Below are positions 8,175 to 18,360 of a stretch of DNA of 64,000 nt, in pieces. The notes below the pieces were generated by a model that worked only from the letters and a program-made list of their open reading frames with translations, searched no databases and had not been told where the DNA came from. The translations under genes were made by a program, and so were the position numbers. The DNA comes from Pseudomonadota bacterium (lineage in GTDB: Bacteria > Pseudomonadota > Alphaproteobacteria > SP197), in assembly GCA_039028155.1 (NCBI GenBank), contig JBCCIS010000011.1, forward strand, positions 1 to 64,000, in the 5' to 3' direction. Every line of letters begins with the position of its first letter. The stretch's first letter is position 1.

Positions 8175-9545
8175 ATGAACGTTGTGTTCAGAAGCGTGTA
8201 TGCCGGATTGGCGGCAGGCGCGGCCTTGGTGGTAAGCGCGGTGCCATTGCATGCACAGTCTCTGGAAGAGGCGCTGGTTCAGAGCTACCTGAGCAACCCG
8301 ACCTTGATGGCGGCACGTGCCCAGTTGCGTTCAGTCGACGAGAACATCGCGCAGGCACTCGGCGGATACCGACCGACCGTGACGGCCACCGGCGATCTGA
8401 CACAAGAATGGACGGAAACCGACGTCACATCTTGGGACTCATCCAATCCCAACTCGCTCAACCTGACGATTACCCAACCGCTCTATACCGGCGGCGAGAC
8501 CGAGGCGAGCACGAAAGTCGCTGAGAACCAGATCTACGCGCAACGGCAGTCACTGCTGTCGACGGAGCAGACAGTCCTTTTGGATGTGGTCACCGTCTAC
8601 ATGAATGTTGTCTTGGCGCGTGCAGTCTTGGAGCTCAACCGCAACAACGAGAGCCGCCTGGAGCGCCAGTTGCAGGCTACGCAGGACCAGTTTCGGGTTG
8701 GCGAGGTGACCCGAACGGACGTCTCGCAAGCCCAGGCCAGCCTGGCGACCGCGGTTGCCGATCGCCTGGCGGCGGAAGGCAGTTTGGCGTCCGCCGGTGC
8801 AGACTATGAAGAGATCATCGGCAGTCCACCCGCCGAACTGTCAAACCCGGGGCCGCTTGTTGGGATCCCGGCGACCAGCGACCAAGCGTCCGAAATTGCC
8901 GAGACTGAACATCCCGACATCTTGTCAGCCCAGTTTTTCGAACTCGCGGCAATCGATGGTGTCGACGTCGAGGAAGCGGATCTGTTGCCGGACGTCGATC
9001 TGGTCGGGTCTTACACACGCAACTACGACGTTAGCACCACCATCGACCGCCAGGATGTCGCGACGATCATGGCGGAGGTCACGGTGCCACTGTATCAGGC
9101 AGGCGTCGCCTCGTCGGAGATCCGCCAAGCCAAGCAGGATGTTTATCAGCTGCGCGAACAGGTGTTCGAAACGCGCCGGGAAGTTCTGGCGGACGTGATC
9201 ACCGCATGGGAAGACCTGATCACGGCGCGCGCGCAGATTTCGGCGTTTCAGGAGAGCGTGGCGGCCAACGAAATCGCGTTGGAAGGCACCCAGCGCGAGG
9301 CAGAAGTCGGTGAACGAACCGTCCTGGACATCCTGGATGCCGAGCAGGCCTTGTTCGAGAGCCAGGTTGACCTGGTGAACGCCCAGCGCGACGAAGTGGT
9401 CGCGAGCTATGCCGTTCAATCGGCTATCGGCCGTCTAACCGCCGAGCGTCTACAGCTTCCGGTAGAATTGTATGATGTTGAAGCGTACTATCGCGAGGCG
9501 CGTGACTCATGGTGGGGCTGGGGTGGCCTTGAGGTTGAGGAGTGA
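8175..9545 (+). CDS. tolC: TolC-family outer-membrane efflux/secretion protein
   Basis: A 456-residue outer-membrane channel subunit. It has a signal peptide (hydrophobic core AGLAAGAALVVSAVPLHA), then the TolC repeats: SLEEALVQSYLSNPTL opens the first helical repeat, and internal VTQ-type motifs (LNLTITQPLYTGG; IMAEVTVPLYQAG) mark the beta strands of each half. TolC trimers form the exit duct for RND pumps and type I secretion. Start ATG 8175 is preceded by GGGAGTTTTCCG; the upstream in-frame start at 8127 overlaps the preceding gene and adds no signal-like sequence. It is followed by popZ and valS, a gene order common in the class. Confidence 0.93.
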   Translation: MNVVFRSVYAGLAAGAALVVSAVPLHAQSLEEALVQSYLSNPTLMAARAQLRSVDENIAQALGGYRPTVTATGDLTQEWTETDVTSWDSSNPNSLNLTITQPLYTGGETEASTKVAENQIYAQRQSLLSTEQTVLLDVVTVYMNVVLARAVLELNRNNESRLERQLQATQDQFRVGEVTRTDVSQAQASLATAVADRLAAEGSLASAGADYEEIIGSPPAELSNPGPLVGIPATSDQASEIAETEHPDILSAQFFELAAIDGVDVEEADLLPDVDLVGSYTRNYDVSTTIDRQDVATIMAEVTVPLYQAGVASSEIRQAKQDVYQLREQVFETRREVLADVITAWEDLITARAQISAFQESVAANEIALEGTQREAEVGERTVLDILDAEQALFESQVDLVNAQRDEVVASYAVQSAIGRLTAERLQLPVELYDVEAYYREARDSWWGWGGLEVEE

Positions 9546-9624
9546 GTGAGGCATTGCCGCAGAAGGGCGGCACCGGTAACCTTGACCCCGTCGAGTGCAG
9601 CGCAGGCCTGAAAAGCGAGGTTTA

Positions 9625-10260
9625 ATGGCGAATCGACCCAGTGGGCAGGATCCCTCGATGGAGGACATCCTGGCCTCGATCCGTCGGATTATCGTTGATG
9701 ACGACGACAAGGCCGCGGCGCGCGGGGATACTCCCGCTGCGGCTGCCGCCAACGATTCCGACGATGACGACGTTTTGGAACTGACCGAGGTGGTCAGTGA
9801 TGAACCCGCCGGTGAAGCTGTCGGGTCGGATGCGAATGCGTCGGATAGTGATGACGATGACTCCGACGACGGCGATGTTCTGGTACTTGAGACCAAGCTG
9901 GACGACGAGGCCGAGGATGCCTTGGCCATCCCGTCAGACGTAGACGAGACCCAGGAAAACGAGGAGACCGCCGACGGCGGAGCAGACACAACCATGGCAC
10001 AATCACCCGATAAATCCGACGACCGCCTGATGTCGCAATCCGCCGCCACGTCGGCCGCTTCCGCGCTGTCGAACCTGGTCCAGGCGTCCGATCCCGATCC
10101 CATGCGCGACGTGCCGAAGGGCAGGCCGGTCGAAGACCTGGCCATGGAGCTGTTGAAGCCGATGCTGCGCGAGTGGCTGGACGAGCATCTGCCGGCGATT
10201 GTCGAGCGGATCGTCGAGCGCGAGGTACGGTACCTGTCGCGGCGGCCTGCGGACGACTGA
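9625..10260 (+). CDS. popZ: Polar organizing protein PopZ (DUF2497)
   Basis: A 211-residue acidic protein. A short N-terminal helix (SMEDILASIRRIIVDDD, residues 12-28) and the C-terminal oligomerisation region (PVEDLAMELLKPMLREWLDEHLPAIVE) flank a long linker dominated by Asp, Glu and Ala, the usual PopZ architecture. PopZ condenses at cell poles and anchors ParB-parS and cell-cycle kinases. Start ATG 9625 follows AAAAGCGAGG. It lies 79 nt after tolC. The Asp-rich linker contains several DSDDDD-like runs. Confidence 0.9.
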   Translation: MANRPSGQDPSMEDILASIRRIIVDDDDKAAARGDTPAAAAANDSDDDDVLELTEVVSDEPAGEAVGSDANASDSDDDDSDDGDVLVLETKLDDEAEDALAIPSDVDETQENEETADGGADTTMAQSPDKSDDRLMSQSAATSAASALSNLVQASDPDPMRDVPKGRPVEDLAMELLKPMLREWLDEHLPAIVERIVEREVRYLSRRPADD

Positions 10261-10294
10261 TTACGCTGAAGTTTCGAATAGATCGTCTATAAAG

Positions 10295-10330
10295 CGGCGC
10301 CGCCGGGGAAACCGGGCGGCGCCGTTCTCT
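10295..10330 (+). terminator. Hairpin between popZ and valS, probable weak terminator
   Basis: Perfect 10-bp inverted repeat CGGCGCCGCC (10295-10304) and GGCGGCGCCG (10315-10324) with a 10-nt loop, followed by TTCTCT. The stem is very stable but the U tail is poor, so it may be an attenuator or pause site instead. Confidence 0.55.
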
Positions 10331-10347
10331 ATCATTGGGATGAAGTG

Positions 10348-13101
10348 ATGTTGGACAAGACGTACGACGCGCAAAGCGTCGAACAGAAGCTCTATGAAGG
10401 CTGGGACAAGGCCGGCAGCTTCGCCATCGGCGGGCGTGACAACGCCGAGCCTTTCACCATCGTCATCCCGCCGCCCAACGTGACGGGCAGCCTGCACATG
10501 GGGCACGCGCTGAACAACACGTTGCAGGACATCCTGATCCGGCGAGAACGCATGCGTGGCCGTGATGCACTCTGGCAGCCAGGCACCGACCACGCGGGCA
10601 TCGCGACACAAATGGTGGTCGAGCGCATGTTGGAGGCCGAGGGCACCAACCGCCGCGACCTCGGTCGCGACGCGTTCATCGATCGGGTTTGGACGTGGAA
10701 GGCGGAGTCCGGCGGTTTGATCTCACGCCAGCTTCGCCGTCTCGGCGCGTCGGCGGACTGGAGCCGCGAGCGCTTCACCATGGACGAGGGACTGTCGAAG
10801 GCCGTGCTGAAGGTCTTCGTCGACCTCTATCAGCAGGGGCTGATCTACAAGGACAAACGCCTCGTCAACTGGGATCCGAAACTGCTGACGGCGATCTCCG
10901 ATCTGGAGGTGCAGCAGCAGGAGGTCAACGGCCACCTCTGGCACTTCAAGTATCCGATCGATGGTCAGGAAGACCGCTTCATCACCGTTGCGACAACCCG
11001 GCCGGAGACGATGCTGGGCGACACCGCCGTTGCGGTGCATCCCGACGACGAACGCTACAAGGATCTCATCGGCAAACACGCCGTGCTGCCGCTGGTCGGG
11101 CGTAAGCTCATCATCGTCGCCGACGACTATGCCGATCCCGAACAGGGCACCGGCGCCGTCAAGATCACGCCGGCGCACGACTTCAATGACTTCGAGGTCG
11201 CGAAGCGCCACGGACTCGACATGATCAGTGTGCTCGACAAAGAAGGGCGGATTGTCAGCAGTTCGTTCTCAGATTTTCCCGATCGTCCCACGGCCTACGA
11301 CGAAAGTGGCCTTGCTTACATTGGCGGTCAAGATGGTGTCGTCGGACCGATAACTGTTGATGAGATACCCGACGCGTATCACGGCCTCGACCGGTTCGAG
11401 GCGCGCAAGAAGATCGTCGAGGACATGGAGGCCGAAGGGCTGCTGGCCGGCATCGAGGACCACGTGCACATGGTCCCCTATGGCGACCGCGGCGGCGTGC
11501 CGATCGAGCCTTATCTGACGGAACAGTGGTATGTCGACGCCGCGACCCTGGCCAAGCCCGCGATCGAGGCGGTCGAGCAGGGGCGCACGCGTTTTGTCCC
11601 GGAGAACTGGACCAAGACCTATTACGAGTGGATGCGCAACATCCAGCCCTGGTGCATCTCGCGCCAGCTCTGGTGGGGCCACCAGATTCCCGCCTGGTAT
11701 GGACCGGACGGTGAGATCTTCGTCGCCCACAGCGAAGAGGAAGCCAGCGCCGCCGCCGCCGAGCACTACGGCAAGACGGTCACGCTGGAGCGCGACCCCG
11801 ACGTTCTCGACACCTGGTTCTCGTCGGGTCTGTGGCCGTTTTCGACCTTGGGCTGGCCCGACGAAACGCCGGAACTGAAGCGCTACTATCCGACCGACGT
11901 TCTGGTCACCGGTTTCGACATCATCTTCTTCTGGGTCGCCCGCATGATGATGATGGGGCTGCACTTCATGGGCGAGGTGCCGTTTCACACCGTCTACATC
12001 CACGCGCTGGTCCGTGACGAGAAGGGCCAGAAGATGTCGAAGTCCAAGGGCAATATCATCGACCCCTTGGACTTGATCGACGAATACGGCGCCGACGCGC
12101 TGCGCTTCACGCTTGCCGCACTCGCCGCGCCAGGCCGCGACATCAAACTCTCGAAGCAGCGGGTCGAGGGTTACCGCAACTTCGCGACGAAGCTTTGGAA
12201 CGCCGCGCGCTATTGCGAAATGAACGGTTGCGTTCCCGACCCGTCGTTCGATCCGGCGTCGTGCAAGGAAACGGTGAACCGTTGGATCGTCGGCGAAATG
12301 GTCAAGCTGCGCATGCAGATCGACGGCGCGCTTGATGCCTACCGTTTCAACGATGCCGCGCAAGCTGCCTATCAGTCGACATGGAACACGTTCTGCGACT
12401 GGTACCTTGAGTTCACCAAACCCATCCTGACGAGCGACGACGCCGAGGCTGCTGCCGAAACGCGGGCGGCGACCGCGTGGGCGCTCGATCAACTGCTGCT
12501 TCTTCTGCATCCCTTCATGCCGTTTGTGACCGAGGAGCTGTGGGGTCAATTGGGCGGCGAAGGGCGTGGCGATCAATTGATCAAAGCCTCCTGGCCCGAC
12601 TACGACGACGGCCTTGTCGATCACTCTGCGATGGCGGAGATGGACTGGGTGGTCCGCCTGGTCTCGACCATTCGCACGTTGCGCGCCGAGATGAACGTGC
12701 CGGCCGGCGCCAAGATCCCGGCGCTGCTGCGCGGCATGGAGGCAGAGACCGCCGCGCGGCTGGAACGTCACCGCGACCTGATCCTTCGTCTGGCGCGTCT
12801 CGACTCCGTCACTGCGAGCGACGAGACGCCGAAGGGTTCGATCCAGGGCGTGTTGGATGAGGCGACCCTCCTGCTACCGCTGGCCGATGTCATCGACATT
12901 GACCAGGAACGCGCACGGCTGGAAAAGGAGATCGCCAAGCTGGAGGGCGAGATCAAGGGCTACGACAAGAAACTCGGCAACGAGAAGTTCCTCGCCAAAG
13001 CGCCGCCAGAGGTGGTCGAGGAGCAACGCGAGCGGAGCCAGAGCGCGTGCCAAACCCGCGACCGCCTGCGTGACGCGCTGGCACGTTTGAGCGCGGCGTA
13101 A
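10348..13101 (+). CDS. valS: Valine--tRNA ligase
   Basis: A 917-residue class I synthetase. The HIGH motif is in [19 protein letters not shown], editing-domain sequence [19 protein letters not shown] follows, and KMSKSKGN is the KMSKS loop. The C-terminal coiled-coil arm typical of ValRS ([17 protein letters not shown]) is present. It charges tRNA-Val and edits Thr mischarging. Start ATG 10348 is preferred; a GTG at 10345 is directly adjacent. Confidence 0.97.
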   Translation: MLDKTYDAQSVEQKLYEGWDKAGSFAIGGRDNAEPFTIVIPPPNVTGSLHMGHALNNTLQDILIRRERMRGRDALWQPGTDHAGIATQMVVERMLEAEGTNRRDLGRDAFIDRVWTWKAESGGLISRQLRRLGASADWSRERFTMDEGLSKAVLKVFVDLYQQGLIYKDKRLVNWDPKLLTAISDLEVQQQEVNGHLWHFKYPIDGQEDRFITVATTRPETMLGDTAVAVHPDDERYKDLIGKHAVLPLVGRKLIIVADDYADPEQGTGAVKITPAHDFNDFEVAKRHGLDMISVLDKEGRIVSSSFSDFPDRPTAYDESGLAYIGGQDGVVGPITVDEIPDAYHGLDRFEARKKIVEDMEAEGLLAGIEDHVHMVPYGDRGGVPIEPYLTEQWYVDAATLAKPAIEAVEQGRTRFVPENWTKTYYEWMRNIQPWCISRQLWWGHQIPAWYGPDGEIFVAHSEEEASAAAAEHYGKTVTLERDPDVLDTWFSSGLWPFSTLGWPDETPELKRYYPTDVLVTGFDIIFFWVARMMMMGLHFMGEVPFHTVYIHALVRDEKGQKMSKSKGNIIDPLDLIDEYGADALRFTLAALAAPGRDIKLSKQRVEGYRNFATKLWNAARYCEMNGCVPDPSFDPASCKETVNRWIVGEMVKLRMQIDGALDAYRFNDAAQAAYQSTWNTFCDWYLEFTKPILTSDDAEAAAETRAATAWALDQLLLLLHPFMPFVTEELWGQLGGEGRGDQLIKASWPDYDDGLVDHSAMAEMDWVVRLVSTIRTLRAEMNVPAGAKIPALLRGMEAETAARLERHRDLILRLARLDSVTASDETPKGSIQGVLDEATLLLPLADVIDIDQERARLEKEIAKLEGEIKGYDKKLGNEKFLAKAPPEVVEEQRERSQSACQTRDRLRDALARLSAA

Positions 13102-13218
13102 GTGGCTCACAATGGTGAAGTGAATTCAGGCGTCCGCTTAGAATTAGAAACTGGATTCAGGTGACGGCTCGGCTAACCTCACGGAAAGATATTTGCTGCC
13201 CGTGAAACCGAGGAAATC

Positions 13219-13944
13219 ATGTCGAGCCGACGCCGCGTCCTTTACCTGATCCACAACCCCGCCTGGACCGACTGCCGCATCGCGGACGTCTTGTGCGCGC
13301 GCGACTATGAGATCGAGTATCTCTGTCATCCCCATGGTGATCCGCTGCCGGCTTCGATCGACGGCTATGCCGCCATGATCGTCGGTGGCAGTGATGAGGG
13401 CCACGCGGGCGAACCCGGCGCGCATCCCTGGGTGGCGCGCGAGATCGATTTCATTCGCGATGCGGTAGAGGCTGGCATGCCTTACCTCGGCATCTGCATG
13501 GGCTCGCAGCTCTTGGCGGCCGCATTCGGCGGCAAGGTCATGGCGCGCCCCGACGGTTTGACCGAGCTTGGCTTTTACCAGATCGAAGCGACGCCGGATG
13601 GCGTCGACCTCTTCGCCGGGACAAGCCACTTCTACCAGGCGCACTACGAAGGTGTGTTCGCCCTGCCTGACGAGGCGACCTTGCTGGCGCGTGGCCATCA
13701 GTTCCCCGTCCAGGCGTTTCGCATCGGACGCCACGCCTACGGCCTGCAGTTTCATCCCGACTACAAGCTATCGTCGGTGACCCACGAGGCGCTGGCCGAT
13801 GAGCCCTACCTCGCCAGAATGGGTGTGCAGAGCGCGCACGAACAAGTCCGGCTTGCGCCCGTCTATGAAGCGTCAATCCAACGTTGGTCCGAGCGCTTTG
13901 TAGAGGGCTGGGTCGGCCTCGCGACGACAAGCGCTGCCGCTTGA
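13219..13944 (+). CDS. Type 1 glutamine amidotransferase-like protein
   Basis: A 241-residue stand-alone class I GATase-fold protein. The nucleophile elbow GICMGSQLL places Cys93, and the catalytic His is His179 in GLQFHPD. The third triad residue, normally Glu two residues after His, is Asp181 here. Such free-standing GATases include gamma-glutamyl-compound hydrolases and GMP-synthase-like proteins; the substrate is not evident. GAGGAAATC precedes the ATG. The DUF1989 gene starts 51 nt downstream and could be in the same operon. Confidence 0.83.
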   Translation: MSSRRRVLYLIHNPAWTDCRIADVLCARDYEIEYLCHPHGDPLPASIDGYAAMIVGGSDEGHAGEPGAHPWVAREIDFIRDAVEAGMPYLGICMGSQLLAAAFGGKVMARPDGLTELGFYQIEATPDGVDLFAGTSHFYQAHYEGVFALPDEATLLARGHQFPVQAFRIGRHAYGLQFHPDYKLSSVTHEALADEPYLARMGVQSAHEQVRLAPVYEASIQRWSERFVEGWVGLATTSAAA

Positions 13945-13995
13945 CAGAGGCTTAATCTTCTTCCGACCCGCACGGGGCCATGCCACAGTTGGGGT

Positions 13996-14610
13996 ATGGC
14001 TGAGCGCATCAACCTTCCTGCCGGCGCAGCACGAGCGATCGCGTTAGAGCTCGGGGAGCGTGTGCGGATCGTCAACGTGGAGGGTCACCAGGTCGTTGAT
14101 ACCTGGGCCTTCGCAGCCGACGACTTGGCTGAGCACCTCTCGATGGAACACAGCCGCTCGGCGACCTATCGCATCCTGTTCAAACCGGGTGATACGCTTG
14201 TCACCAATCAGTTCAGGCCGATCCTGACCATCACCGACGACACGTCGCCCGGTATCCACGATACGCTGCATGCTGCATGCAGCGCGCCCAGCAACGTGTT
14301 CTATGGCGCCCCCAACACTCATCCCAATTGCGAGGACAACCTGAAGGCCGCCATGGCGGTGCGCGGTGTCGCGCTGGATCATGTGCCGTGTCCGTGGAAC
14401 CTCTTTGAACACGCACCGGTGGCGCCGGATGGCTCCCTGTCCGATGAACCGTCCGCGGCGGAGCCCGGCGACTATGTCGAGCTTCAAGCCGAGATGGATA
14501 TCGTACTCATCTGCTCGGCCTGTCCGTCGACGGTCGGCGATATCAGCGCAGGCCCGCCCCGGGGTGCGGCGATCGACTGTCTTGGCCGCCCCGATTCCGA
14601 GCCCACATGA
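13996..14610 (+). CDS. DUF1989 (urea-carboxylase-associated) family protein
   Basis: A 204-residue protein matching the DUF1989 family: INLPAGAARAI, an NVEGHQVVDTWAFAADD block, a SATYRILFKPGDTLVTN block, and CEDNLKAAM with PCPWNLFEHAPV. Members are often next to urea carboxylase/allophanate hydrolase or amine-catabolism genes, and some carry out guanidine/urea-related roles; the exact reaction here is unknown. Conserved Cys and His residues (HTLHAACSAP-like region and HPNCEDN) suggest metal binding. Its 3' end overlaps the convergent DMT-transporter gene by 68 nt. Confidence 0.78.
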   Translation: MAERINLPAGAARAIALELGERVRIVNVEGHQVVDTWAFAADDLAEHLSMEHSRSATYRILFKPGDTLVTNQFRPILTITDDTSPGIHDTLHAACSAPSNVFYGAPNTHPNCEDNLKAAMAVRGVALDHVPCPWNLFEHAPVAPDGSLSDEPSAAEPGDYVELQAEMDIVLICSACPSTVGDISAGPPRGAAIDCLGRPDSEPT

Positions 14611-15472
14611 TCTCAAGTGTCCCGGCGGCAAGGATCAGCGCGCCACCAACGATTTCCCGCCAGCCGAACGCTTCACCTGCCCACAACGCCGCGCTGACCA
14701 TGCCGACAATGATCTCCGACAGGATCAGGATACCGAACATGCCCGGCCTGATCCGCGTCGCGCCCCACAACAAGATCGCGTTCGACGGGATCAGGAAGAG
14801 GAGCGCAAGGAGGATCAACCACGGCAACACGCCAAGCATGGTTCCGCCACTCGGGGTCGGTCCCAGATGCGCGCCGAGCAGCCAGGCGAGGACGCCGGCG
14901 ATGATCGAGCCATAGAGAAAGTAGGCGAACAACTGCGGGAACATGCCGGCCGGCTTGACCGCGTTCAGGCGCGCCGCGCCGGCGGCGATCATCAAGCCAC
15001 CGGTCAGTGCCAGCCAATCGCCGGCATTCTGCGGCCATGGGATGCCGGTGTCCTCGGCAAACACGACCCACAACCCGGCAAGTGCCAGGAGAAGCGCAAC
15101 CCAGCGCGCGCGAGTTGGAAGGTGGCGGTGAACCGCGCATTCGATCAGCGTGCCCCAGACCGGCGTGATGTAGAACAGCAGCAGCGCCCGCACGACATCG
15201 GTCAACAGAAAGCTGTTGGCGTAACAGGCGATCGCGCCACCAGTCAGGACACCGATGACGATCATGTCGACGCCGGTCGATTTTCCTTGCCGCCAGCGAA
15301 CCAATGCGACGGGCGCCATCAGCGCAAGGGGCACGAGGTATTGGCCAAGCGTCGCCCAACCGCCGGTCAGCCCCGCGCCCTCGAGCGCGCGCTGGGGTAG
15401 CCAGTAGATGCCCCAGGCCGCCGCGGCCACGGCGACGGCGAGGGCGGGGATCAGCTCGGTCGATCGTTGCAT
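14543..15472 (-). CDS. EamA/DMT-family transporter
   Basis: A 309-residue membrane protein with about ten hydrophobic helices in two EamA repeats. Examples are LIPALAVAVAAAAWGIYWLP at the N-terminus and FGILILSEIIVGMVSAALW near the C-terminus. DMT proteins export amino acids, purines or drugs; substrate unknown. The last 22 codons plus stop overlap the convergent DUF1989 gene by 68 nt, and the tail after the last helix (NRGGQDSRSPHPGAGLR) is hydrophilic, so the real stop may simply have drifted. Confidence 0.8.
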   Translation of the reverse strand: MQRSTELIPALAVAVAAAAWGIYWLPQRALEGAGLTGGWATLGQYLVPLALMAPVALVRWRQGKSTGVDMIVIGVLTGGAIACYANSFLLTDVVRALLLFYITPVWGTLIECAVHRHLPTRARWVALLLALAGLWVVFAEDTGIPWPQNAGDWLALTGGLMIAAGAARLNAVKPAGMFPQLFAYFLYGSIIAGVLAWLLGAHLGPTPSGGTMLGVLPWLILLALLFLIPSNAILLWGATRIRPGMFGILILSEIIVGMVSAALWAGEAFGWREIVGGALILAAGTLEIMWARNRGGQDSRSPHPGAGLR

Positions 15473-15577
15473 AGGGGCTATCGGTCATTGTTCTGCGCCG
15501 GGCCAGCCTGCCTATACTAGCTGGCGGCGATGCGCACGGTTATTGTCGGCGTCTAATGATGTGGTCAGGAGATGGAC

Positions 15578-16501
15578 ATGGCGAGCTTGGACGAACGGTT
15601 GTCGAACGGCAGAACGGTCATCATGGACGGCGGCGTCAGCACGGAGATGGAGCGCAAAGGGCTCGCCATGAACGACGAGGTGTGGAGCGGTATCGCCCAC
15701 GTCGTCAACGCCGATATCGTGCGCGAGGTGCACGAAGACTACATCAAGGCGGGCGCGGAGATCATCACGGCAAACTCGTTCGCCGCCGCACCGCATGTGT
15801 TGGAAGGCGTCGGCAAGCGGGACGACGCCAACCAAATCAACCACGACGCCATCAAGCTCGCCCAGCAGGCGCGCGACAACGTGGCATCCGTTGACGTATG
15901 GATCGCCGGCTCCATGTCCAGCATGCCGAGCCTGGAGAACATCGCTGTCACGGCCACCGGTCCCGATGCGCGCGAAAGCTATCGCCAGCAAGCCACGGTT
16001 CTGGCCGAAGCAGGCTGCGATCTGATCCTCGCCGAAATGATGATCGATACCGAAAACACGACCCTGGTCTTGGAGGCTGCCAAAGAGACCGGCTTGCCCG
16101 TGTGGATCGGCTTCAGCGCTGCCACCGACGACAAAGGCGAGGTGACGGCCTATCACGCGGAGATCGACTTCGCCGACATGCCGCCCGGCGACTTCGGCGA
16201 GGTCGCGGATAACGCCTTGGCATTCGAAGGCCAGGCCGCCGGTATCATGCATAGCGAGATTGAGGACACGACGCCGGCGCTCGACATGCTGCGCGAACAC
16301 TGGTCCGGACCGCTGATGGCCTATGCGGAGACTGGCAAGTTTACCAACCCCCACTGGGATTTCTCGCGGGCGGTATCGCCAGATGACTATGCCGAGATTG
16401 CCGCCGATTGGGTGGCCAACCACGGCGTCAGCATCGTCGGCGGCTGTTGCGGGACGGGTGCCGATCACATCCGGGCGCTCAGCGCGCGTCTTGCGGGCTG
16501 A
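15578..16501 (+). CDS. Homocysteine S-methyltransferase-like protein
   Basis: A 307-residue TIM-barrel protein of the homocysteine S-methyltransferase (BHMT/MmuM) family. It opens with MDGGVSTEMERKG and ends with VGGCCGTGADHIRAL, which supplies two zinc ligands (Cys290 and Cys291). The third ligand, usually Cys in a G-x-N-C motif, aligns with GIMHSE, so His225 appears in its place. Family members methylate homocysteine from S-methylmethionine or betaine; the His change leaves the true substrate open. Start ATG 15578 is chosen because AGGAG lies 6 nt before it; ATG 15572 is too close to that site. ilvD follows after 66 nt. Confidence 0.85.
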   Translation: MASLDERLSNGRTVIMDGGVSTEMERKGLAMNDEVWSGIAHVVNADIVREVHEDYIKAGAEIITANSFAAAPHVLEGVGKRDDANQINHDAIKLAQQARDNVASVDVWIAGSMSSMPSLENIAVTATGPDARESYRQQATVLAEAGCDLILAEMMIDTENTTLVLEAAKETGLPVWIGFSAATDDKGEVTAYHAEIDFADMPPGDFGEVADNALAFEGQAAGIMHSEIEDTTPALDMLREHWSGPLMAYAETGKFTNPHWDFSRAVSPDDYAEIAADWVANHGVSIVGGCCGTGADHIRALSARLAG

Positions 16502-16567
16502 CAGGAGGCTTGCGCGGCCTTATTGTCCGCGCAACCTAGCCAAGATCAATGTGGGAGAAACACCCCC

Positions 16568-18286
16568 ATGACCCGATGGGATAAATCGAACCTGCCCAGC
16601 CGCCACGTTTCGGTCGGCCCGACAAGCGCGCCGCATCGCGCCTTCTATTACGCCATGGGTATGACGGACGACGATGTCGCCCAGCCGTTTGTCGGTGTTG
16701 CCACGACGTGGAACGAGGCCGCGCCCTGCAATATCACGCTAATGCGCCAGGCCCAGGCCACCAAGAAAGGCGTCAAGTCGGCCGGTGGAACACCGCGCGA
16801 GTTCACGACGATCACCGTGACCGACGGTATCGCCATGGGGCACGCCGGCATGAAGGCGTCGCTCGTCAGCCGCGAGGTGATTGCTGATTCCGTCGAGTTG
16901 ACGGTCCGCGGTCATTGTTATGACGGTCTCGTCGGTCTGGCTGGGTGCGACAAATCGCTGCCCGGTATGATGATGGCGATGGTGCGCTTGAACGTGCCAT
17001 CCGTGTTCCTCTACGGCGGCTCGATCATGCCCGGCAAGTTCAAGGGTCGGGACGTGACGATTGTTGACGTGTTCGAAGGTGTGGGCAGTCACGCGGCGGG
17101 CAATATGTCGGACGAGGATCTCCACGAGCTCGAGCATGTTGCGTGTCCGTCCGGTGGTTCGTGCGGCGGCCAATTTACGGCCAACACCATGGCGACGGTT
17201 TCGGAAGCCATCGGCCTTGCGCTGCCGAACTCCGCCATGACGCCGGCGCCCTTTGACAGCCGCGACAGCTATGCCGAGCAAAGTGGCGAGCAGGTCATGA
17301 AGCTGATCGAGATGGGCCTCAAACCGCGCGATATCGTGACGCGGAAATCGCTTGAGAACGCCGCCATGGTGGTTGCGGCGTCCGGCGGCTCGACCAACGC
17401 GGGCTTGCACCTGCCGGCCATCGCCCACGAAGCCGGTATCGATCTCACTCTGGATGACGTCACCGATATCTTCCGCCAGACACCCTACATCGCCGACATG
17501 AAGCCGGGCGGCAAGTATGTCGCCAAGGATCTCTACGAGGTCGGCGGCGTCCCCATCTTGATCAAGGCGCTGCTTGATGGCGGCTATCTGCACGGCGACG
17601 CCATCACGGTGACCGGCAAGACACTGGCGGAAAACCACCGCGATATCGTCGTGCCCGATGGACAGGACGTCATCTATCCAACCTCCAACCCGCTGTCGGA
17701 GACCGGCGGGGTTGTTGGCTTGAAGGGCAACCTAGCGCCCGAAGGCGCCATCGTGAAGATCGCCGGCATGGAGCGTCTGGCGTTCACCGGTCCCGCACGG
17801 TGCTTTGACTCCGAAGAGGAATGTCACCAGGCGGTCCTTGACCGCAACTACAAGGAAGGCGAGGTGCTGGTGATCCGCTACGAAGGTCCCAAGGGTGGGC
17901 CGGGCATGCGCGAGATGTTGGCGACCACGGGCGCGATCTCCGGTCAGGGCATGGGCCAAAAGGTCGCGTTGCTGACCGACGGGCGCTTTTCCGGTGGCAC
18001 GCGGGGTTTCTCCGTCGGTCATATAGGCCCGGAGGCTGCGGTCGGCGGCCCCATCGGCCTGCTGAAGGACGGCGACATGATCACGATCGACGCGGTGAAG
18101 GGCACATTGGACGTCGATGTGTCCGATGCCGAAATGGCCGATCGTCGCAAGGCCTGGACCGCGCGGCAGACCGACTTCAACGCCGGCACGATCTGGAAGT
18201 ATGCCCAGACCGTCGGCCCCGCGCGCTACGGCGCGGTGACGCATCCTGGTGGCCAGGCGGAGACGCACGTCTATAGCGAGATCTAG
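16568..18286 (+). CDS. ilvD: Dihydroxy-acid dehydratase
   Basis: A 572-residue IlvD/Edd-family dehydratase that forms 2-oxoisovalerate or 2-oxo-3-methylvalerate in branched-chain amino-acid synthesis. Putative cluster ligands are Cys54 (APCNITLM), Cys127 (GLAGCDKSLPG) and Cys199 (SGGSCGGQFTANTM). The length is that of the shorter [2Fe-2S] group rather than the roughly 615-residue enterobacterial enzyme. Start ATG 16568 follows GGGAGAAACACCCCC; the 15-codon upstream extension is unlikely. Sugar-acid dehydratases are close relatives, but the motifs favour DHAD. Immediately after the stop there is a large palindrome. Confidence 0.92.
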   Translation: MTRWDKSNLPSRHVSVGPTSAPHRAFYYAMGMTDDDVAQPFVGVATTWNEAAPCNITLMRQAQATKKGVKSAGGTPREFTTITVTDGIAMGHAGMKASLVSREVIADSVELTVRGHCYDGLVGLAGCDKSLPGMMMAMVRLNVPSVFLYGGSIMPGKFKGRDVTIVDVFEGVGSHAAGNMSDEDLHELEHVACPSGGSCGGQFTANTMATVSEAIGLALPNSAMTPAPFDSRDSYAEQSGEQVMKLIEMGLKPRDIVTRKSLENAAMVVAASGGSTNAGLHLPAIAHEAGIDLTLDDVTDIFRQTPYIADMKPGGKYVAKDLYEVGGVPILIKALLDGGYLHGDAITVTGKTLAENHRDIVVPDGQDVIYPTSNPLSETGGVVGLKGNLAPEGAIVKIAGMERLAFTGPARCFDSEEECHQAVLDRNYKEGEVLVIRYEGPKGGPGMREMLATTGAISGQGMGQKVALLTDGRFSGGTRGFSVGHIGPEAAVGGPIGLLKDGDMITIDAVKGTLDVDVSDAEMADRRKAWTARQTDFNAGTIWKYAQTVGPARYGAVTHPGGQAETHVYSEI

Positions 18287-18345
18287 AGCGGGTCATGGTG
18301 AGGTGGAACCGTCTGACGGTTCCACCTCACCATGTAAATCCGCTC
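18286..18345. repeat. REP-like long palindrome downstream of ilvD
   Basis: A perfect 19-bp inverted repeat (18294-18312 with 18316-18334, 3-nt loop CTG) contains ATGGTGAGGTGGAACC and its complement. An outer 6-bp GAGCGG/CCGCTC pair (18286-18291 / 18340-18345) encloses it. The form resembles alphaproteobacterial REP elements. There is no U tract. It could end ilvD transcription or protect the mRNA 3' end. Confidence 0.8.
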
Positions 18346-18360
18346 CCCATCAATGAGCGG

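Noticed and set aside
11269-12771. 500-codon open frame antisense to valS
   Set aside because: ValRS motifs on the plus strand are unambiguous; the antisense frame shows no family features.
14366-15400. 344-codon plus-strand frame across the DMT transporter
   Set aside because: Hydrophilic, Arg/Gln/Asp-rich shadow; the minus strand encodes a coherent ten-helix permease.
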